Made by a program: the position numbers and the translations under genes
Shown: one piece after another, positions 7,101 through 8,745 of the stretch
Layout of the letters: each line of letters starts with the position of its first letter
Numbering within the stretch: the stretch's first letter is position 1
Notes under the pieces: model-generated
Told to the model about the DNA's origin: nothing
Seen by the model: only the letters and a program-made list of their open reading frames with translations
Databases searched by the model: none
Origin: Alphaproteobacteria bacterium
Lineage (GTDB): Bacteria > Pseudomonadota > Alphaproteobacteria > ATCC43930 > CGMCC-115725
Assembly (NCBI GenBank): GCA_019237175.1
Contig: JAFAHP010000814.1
Span: forward strand, 1-8,745
DNA length: 8,745 nt
Reading direction: 5' to 3'

Positions 7101-7659
7101 GTTCTCCTCCTCAAATTGGTCCGTCCTCAGTGCTGCCGATCTTGCTGACACTGCAACCGGATCCCGCCCTGTTTCCGCGCCGACGGCCGTTGCTGGCGGC
7201 GGAGCCAGCCCCAACCTTGGGTTTTGCGCAAGTCACAACTCGCGATTAAAATACAGCGAATTTACAGCAAAGCCCGCGTTCAGGTTGATTATCGTCACCG
7301 CCCCGGGGTTCGCAGCGCGCGCACAATCAGGTTGCAAGCTCGCCTTCTGCCATGCCTTTTTGCCCGCTATTAGCCCCGGGGGCTCGTATCGCACACAATT
7401 AGGGCAATTTCCCGGCTGCGATTATTATTATCCGCCTCGATACAGAGCGCATACCCTGCGATCCTGTCGTCCAAACCGCCGGTATTGTAAGATCGCGCGA
7501 AACGAAGCCGTCGGCGAGGGCGCGCGGCCGCTTGGCGTTGAGCAGGCAGCCGTCCGGTGCGCTAACCGTGATCGGCGCCAGCGAGCCCGCGTTGTTCGGC
7601 ACCTCGGGTGCGACGATGCACGTGACGCCGACCGCGGTGTAGGTGCCGAGGGGTGCTTT
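7101..7659. other. 559-bp region without an intact gene
   Basis: The right third (7507-7659) is a decayed hydantoinase B fragment. The left part should hold the epoxide-hydrolase promoter. A weak candidate on the minus strand is TTGCTG (7265-7270), a 16-bp spacer, and TAATCG (7243-7248). A long open frame on the plus strand crosses this region but has no recognisable domain and is mostly antisense to other genes. From about 7270 to 7500 nothing else was recognised apart from a short GC palindrome at 7372-7384. Confidence 0.6.
7507..7659 (-). pseudogene. Fragment of a hydantoinase B / oxoprolinase subunit gene
   Basis: On the minus strand 51 codons translate to a stretch containing APLGTYTAV, VAPEVPNNAG, LAPITVSAPDG and LLNAKRPRALADG. 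This matches, in order and spacing, the conserved HyuB-family core in which NAPL is followed by a helix, PxNAG, RPxxVxAPEGSLLN and PPAAVAG. HyuB proteins are usually more than 500 residues and act with HyuA in ATP-dependent hydrolysis of 5-oxoproline or hydantoins. Only this piece remains. It begins immediately after the in-frame TAG that ends the DUF2283 gene and loses similarity after about 7507. There is no plausible start or partner, so it is a dead remnant. The identification rests on recalled family consensus, not on a search. Confidence 0.7.
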
Positions 7660-7908
7660 CTAGCTGATCTCGGGCAGCGGCACCTCGACGCGGCGGCCGG
7701 CGGACTCGTCGAGGAGCACCAGAAACCCGCGATCAGCTCCCCGCAACTGGGCGTTGGCGTTCAGCAATTCGATGCCGTAAACTGTTCCGTCCGGGGCCAG
7801 ATCGACATTGAGCTCGTCGCTCAATTGGATCGTTTCGACCTGCACCCCAGCCGGCTCGCGCAGGCGCAGATACGCGATGTCGCGGCGAGAATCGTAGCTT
7901 AGCTGCAT
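7660..7908 (-). CDS. DUF2283 family small protein
   Basis: An 82-residue protein with the DUF2283 pattern: MQLSYDSRRDIAYLRLR at the N-terminus (family consensus roughly YDxxxDxLYIRL) followed by LNVDLAPDGTVYGIELLNA (33-51; consensus vDxdxdGrivGIEil.A). The family is a small beta-rich domain of unknown function, often encoded beside a DUF4258 protein in toxin-antitoxin-like pairs; no DUF4258 gene is seen here. The ATG at 7906-7908 is chosen because the conserved domain starts there and AGAGG lies 8 nt upstream. An ATG at 7939-7941 would add 11 residues. The frame stays open upstream to 8103, and that stretch looks like the displaced tail of the preceding gene. The tail after residue 55 is longer than in minimal family members. 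Family assignment is good; function is unknown. Confidence 0.8.
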   Translation of the reverse strand: MQLSYDSRRDIAYLRLREPAGVQVETIQLSDELNVDLAPDGTVYGIELLNANAQLRGADRGFLVLLDESAGRRVEVPLPEIS

Positions 7909-8030
7909 GCCCGCAACCTCTTCGCCGTTATCTTCGAACATGTAATCCCAAGAAAGTGCGTCAGTAGAAGGCGGTGGTTCCGGACGTACGAAGATGTCAT
8001 CGTCAATCGTATACACCCAAGGCACCTCGA
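7909..8030 (-). pseudogene. Probable out-of-frame tail of the upstream unrecognised gene
   Basis: In the DUF2283 frame, upstream of its start, about 40 codons read like real protein: FEVPWVYTIDDDIFVRP, then a proline-rich turn and LSWDYMFEDNGEE. The upstream gene leaves this frame at a C5 run (G5 on the plus strand, 8032-8036) and stops nine codons later. Removing one C would join the two into a single frame. That frame has no stop before the DUF2283 domain, so the repaired product would run into it. The reading is inferred from composition and continuity. Confidence 0.45.
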
Positions 8031-8745
8031 AGGGGGCGCCACTGCTCGCTCGGTGAAGTGAGCCAATCTTCCCACGGTGCCAGGAGCATCGCAAACAGAG
8101 CATCTATAACGGCAAAGGCGAAGCGGCTCCGGCGCGGCTGGATTGCGCCCCAGTCTTGGCCCGTCGGTTCAAAAAGCAAAGGAACTGCTCGCTCCGCCGG
8201 CTTCCGGTCCACAGACTCGTTCTCTCTGCTAACCAACCATGTAAACTGCGAGAAGCGCCGAGCATCAAAGGCCCGGTTTGGGAAGGTTCGGCGCAGTCGC
8301 GACGCATCAATCAGTTCCTCCAGTTCGGCCGCTGTGAGCCTCCCGATGCGATTGGGGCCGAACTTCAGTTGCGGTAGCACGTCCGCCTTATCGAGCGGAC
8401 ACAGGTAGACCCGATGCGCTTCGGTCCGCTCGAAAGCGGCGTGCAGGCGTGCGGCCGCGATATCTGCCGAGAGAGCGAGATGACGCTGATCCGGGGCAAG
8501 CCAACCTGGCAAGCCCAATGCGCCGAGGGCATTTGCGAGCGCAAATGCCAACACAGAATTACCCCGCGAATCTTTGGAGCCATGCTGGGCATTACTGTAC
8601 AGGGCCTCGCAGGTCTGGCCGAGCCGAACGAACTCAGGCTCAGCGAACAGGCTGCGAGGGCTGGAAGGCCGAATACGCCAAAGTGCTGTGACGGCTTCCC
8701 TTAACGCGTTAGGCGGTAACGATTCAATGGTTGCGGCCACTGGTC
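8003..8745 (-). CDS. Unrecognised protein, 5' end outside the window, probably frameshifted near its 3' end
   Basis: The frame is open through the right edge, so the start is not seen; a GTG at 8738-8740 is only the first possible start inside the window. About 245 residues are visible. I do not recognise the family. The visible part is soluble and mostly helical in look. It contains LAFALANALGALGLPGWL (about 64-81), then SADIAAARLHAAF, then VYLCPLDKADVLPQLKFGPNRI (split: VYLCPLDK, then a Leu/Gln turn, then FGPNRI), then LTAAELEELID, RFSQFTWLV and ALFAMLLAPWEDW. There are no membrane segments, signal peptide or obvious catalytic motif. The last residues (ALGVYD) follow a C5 run where a +1 shift restores a longer, acidic, protein-like tail. 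Base composition seems less extreme than in the genes to the left, which would suit acquired DNA. Confidence 0.6.
   Translation of the reverse strand, partial: PVAATIESLPPNALREAVTALWRIRPSSPRSLFAEPEFVRLGQTCEALYSNAQHGSKDSRGNSVLAFALANALGALGLPGWLAPDQRHLALSADIAAARLHAAFERTEAHRVYLCPLDKADVLPQLKFGPNRIGRLTAAELEELIDASRLRRTFPNRAFDARRFSQFTWLVSRENESVDRKPAERAVPLLFEPTGQDWGAIQPRRSRFAFAVIDALFAMLLAPWEDWLTSPSEQWRPLRGALGVYD

Noticed and set aside
7101..7214. 38-residue N-terminal extension of the epoxide hydrolase
   Set aside because: A strong Shine-Dalgarno sequence sits just before the ATG at 7100, inside the proposed extension.
7372..7384. GC palindrome AGCCCC-G-GGGGCT as a terminator
   Set aside because: Only one base separates the arms, so a hairpin loop is not possible without losing pairs, and no T-tract follows on either strand.
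6964..7902. 312-codon plus-strand open frame crossing the gap
   Set aside because: It covers parts antisense to three features, has no domain, and lacks a ribosome binding site. HyuB and DUF2283 signatures on the other strand explain the conserved parts.

Overview
The window is G+C-rich bacterial DNA, most likely from an alphaproteobacterium. The main evidence is a GcrA-family cell-cycle regulator, a family largely confined to Alphaproteobacteria. The CoxE-like VWA protein, the cytoplasmic DMSO-reductase-family enzyme and the codon use fit this. The genus cannot be named from the sequence.

Layout, left to right: (1) the 3' end of a VWA-domain protein (+), whose stop codon abuts the stop of a short GcrA-family regulator (-); (2) a gap of about 420 bp holding the gcrA promoter region, a perfect 7-bp dyad and a cluster of TCAGCGA repeats; (3) a SAM-dependent methyltransferase and a prolyl aminopeptidase, both on -; (4) a divergent intergenic region, then a large BisC/TorZ-type molybdoenzyme (+); (5) an epoxide-hydrolase-like alpha/beta hydrolase (-), whose 3' end overlaps the molybdoenzyme gene by 43 bp; (6) a gap of about 560 bp that contains a decayed piece of a hydantoinase B/oxoprolinase gene; (7) a DUF2283 small protein and an unrecognised gene that runs off the right edge, both on -.

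The left and centre (about 1-7100) look like ordinary chromosome with single-gene metabolic units: peptide turnover, sulfoxide reduction, epoxide hydrolysis and a methyl transfer of unknown substrate. No shared pathway is evident. The right end (about 7200-8745) looks accessory and rearranged. A gene fragment begins directly after the DUF2283 stop codon, and the unrecognised gene appears to be broken by one extra base in a C5 run.

I did not find a convincing new multi-gene system. The best leads are the gcrA leader (dyad plus two GANTC sites at the start codon), the TCAGCGA repeat cluster, the loss of the MIDAS aspartate in the VWA protein, and the junction and frameshift at the right end.
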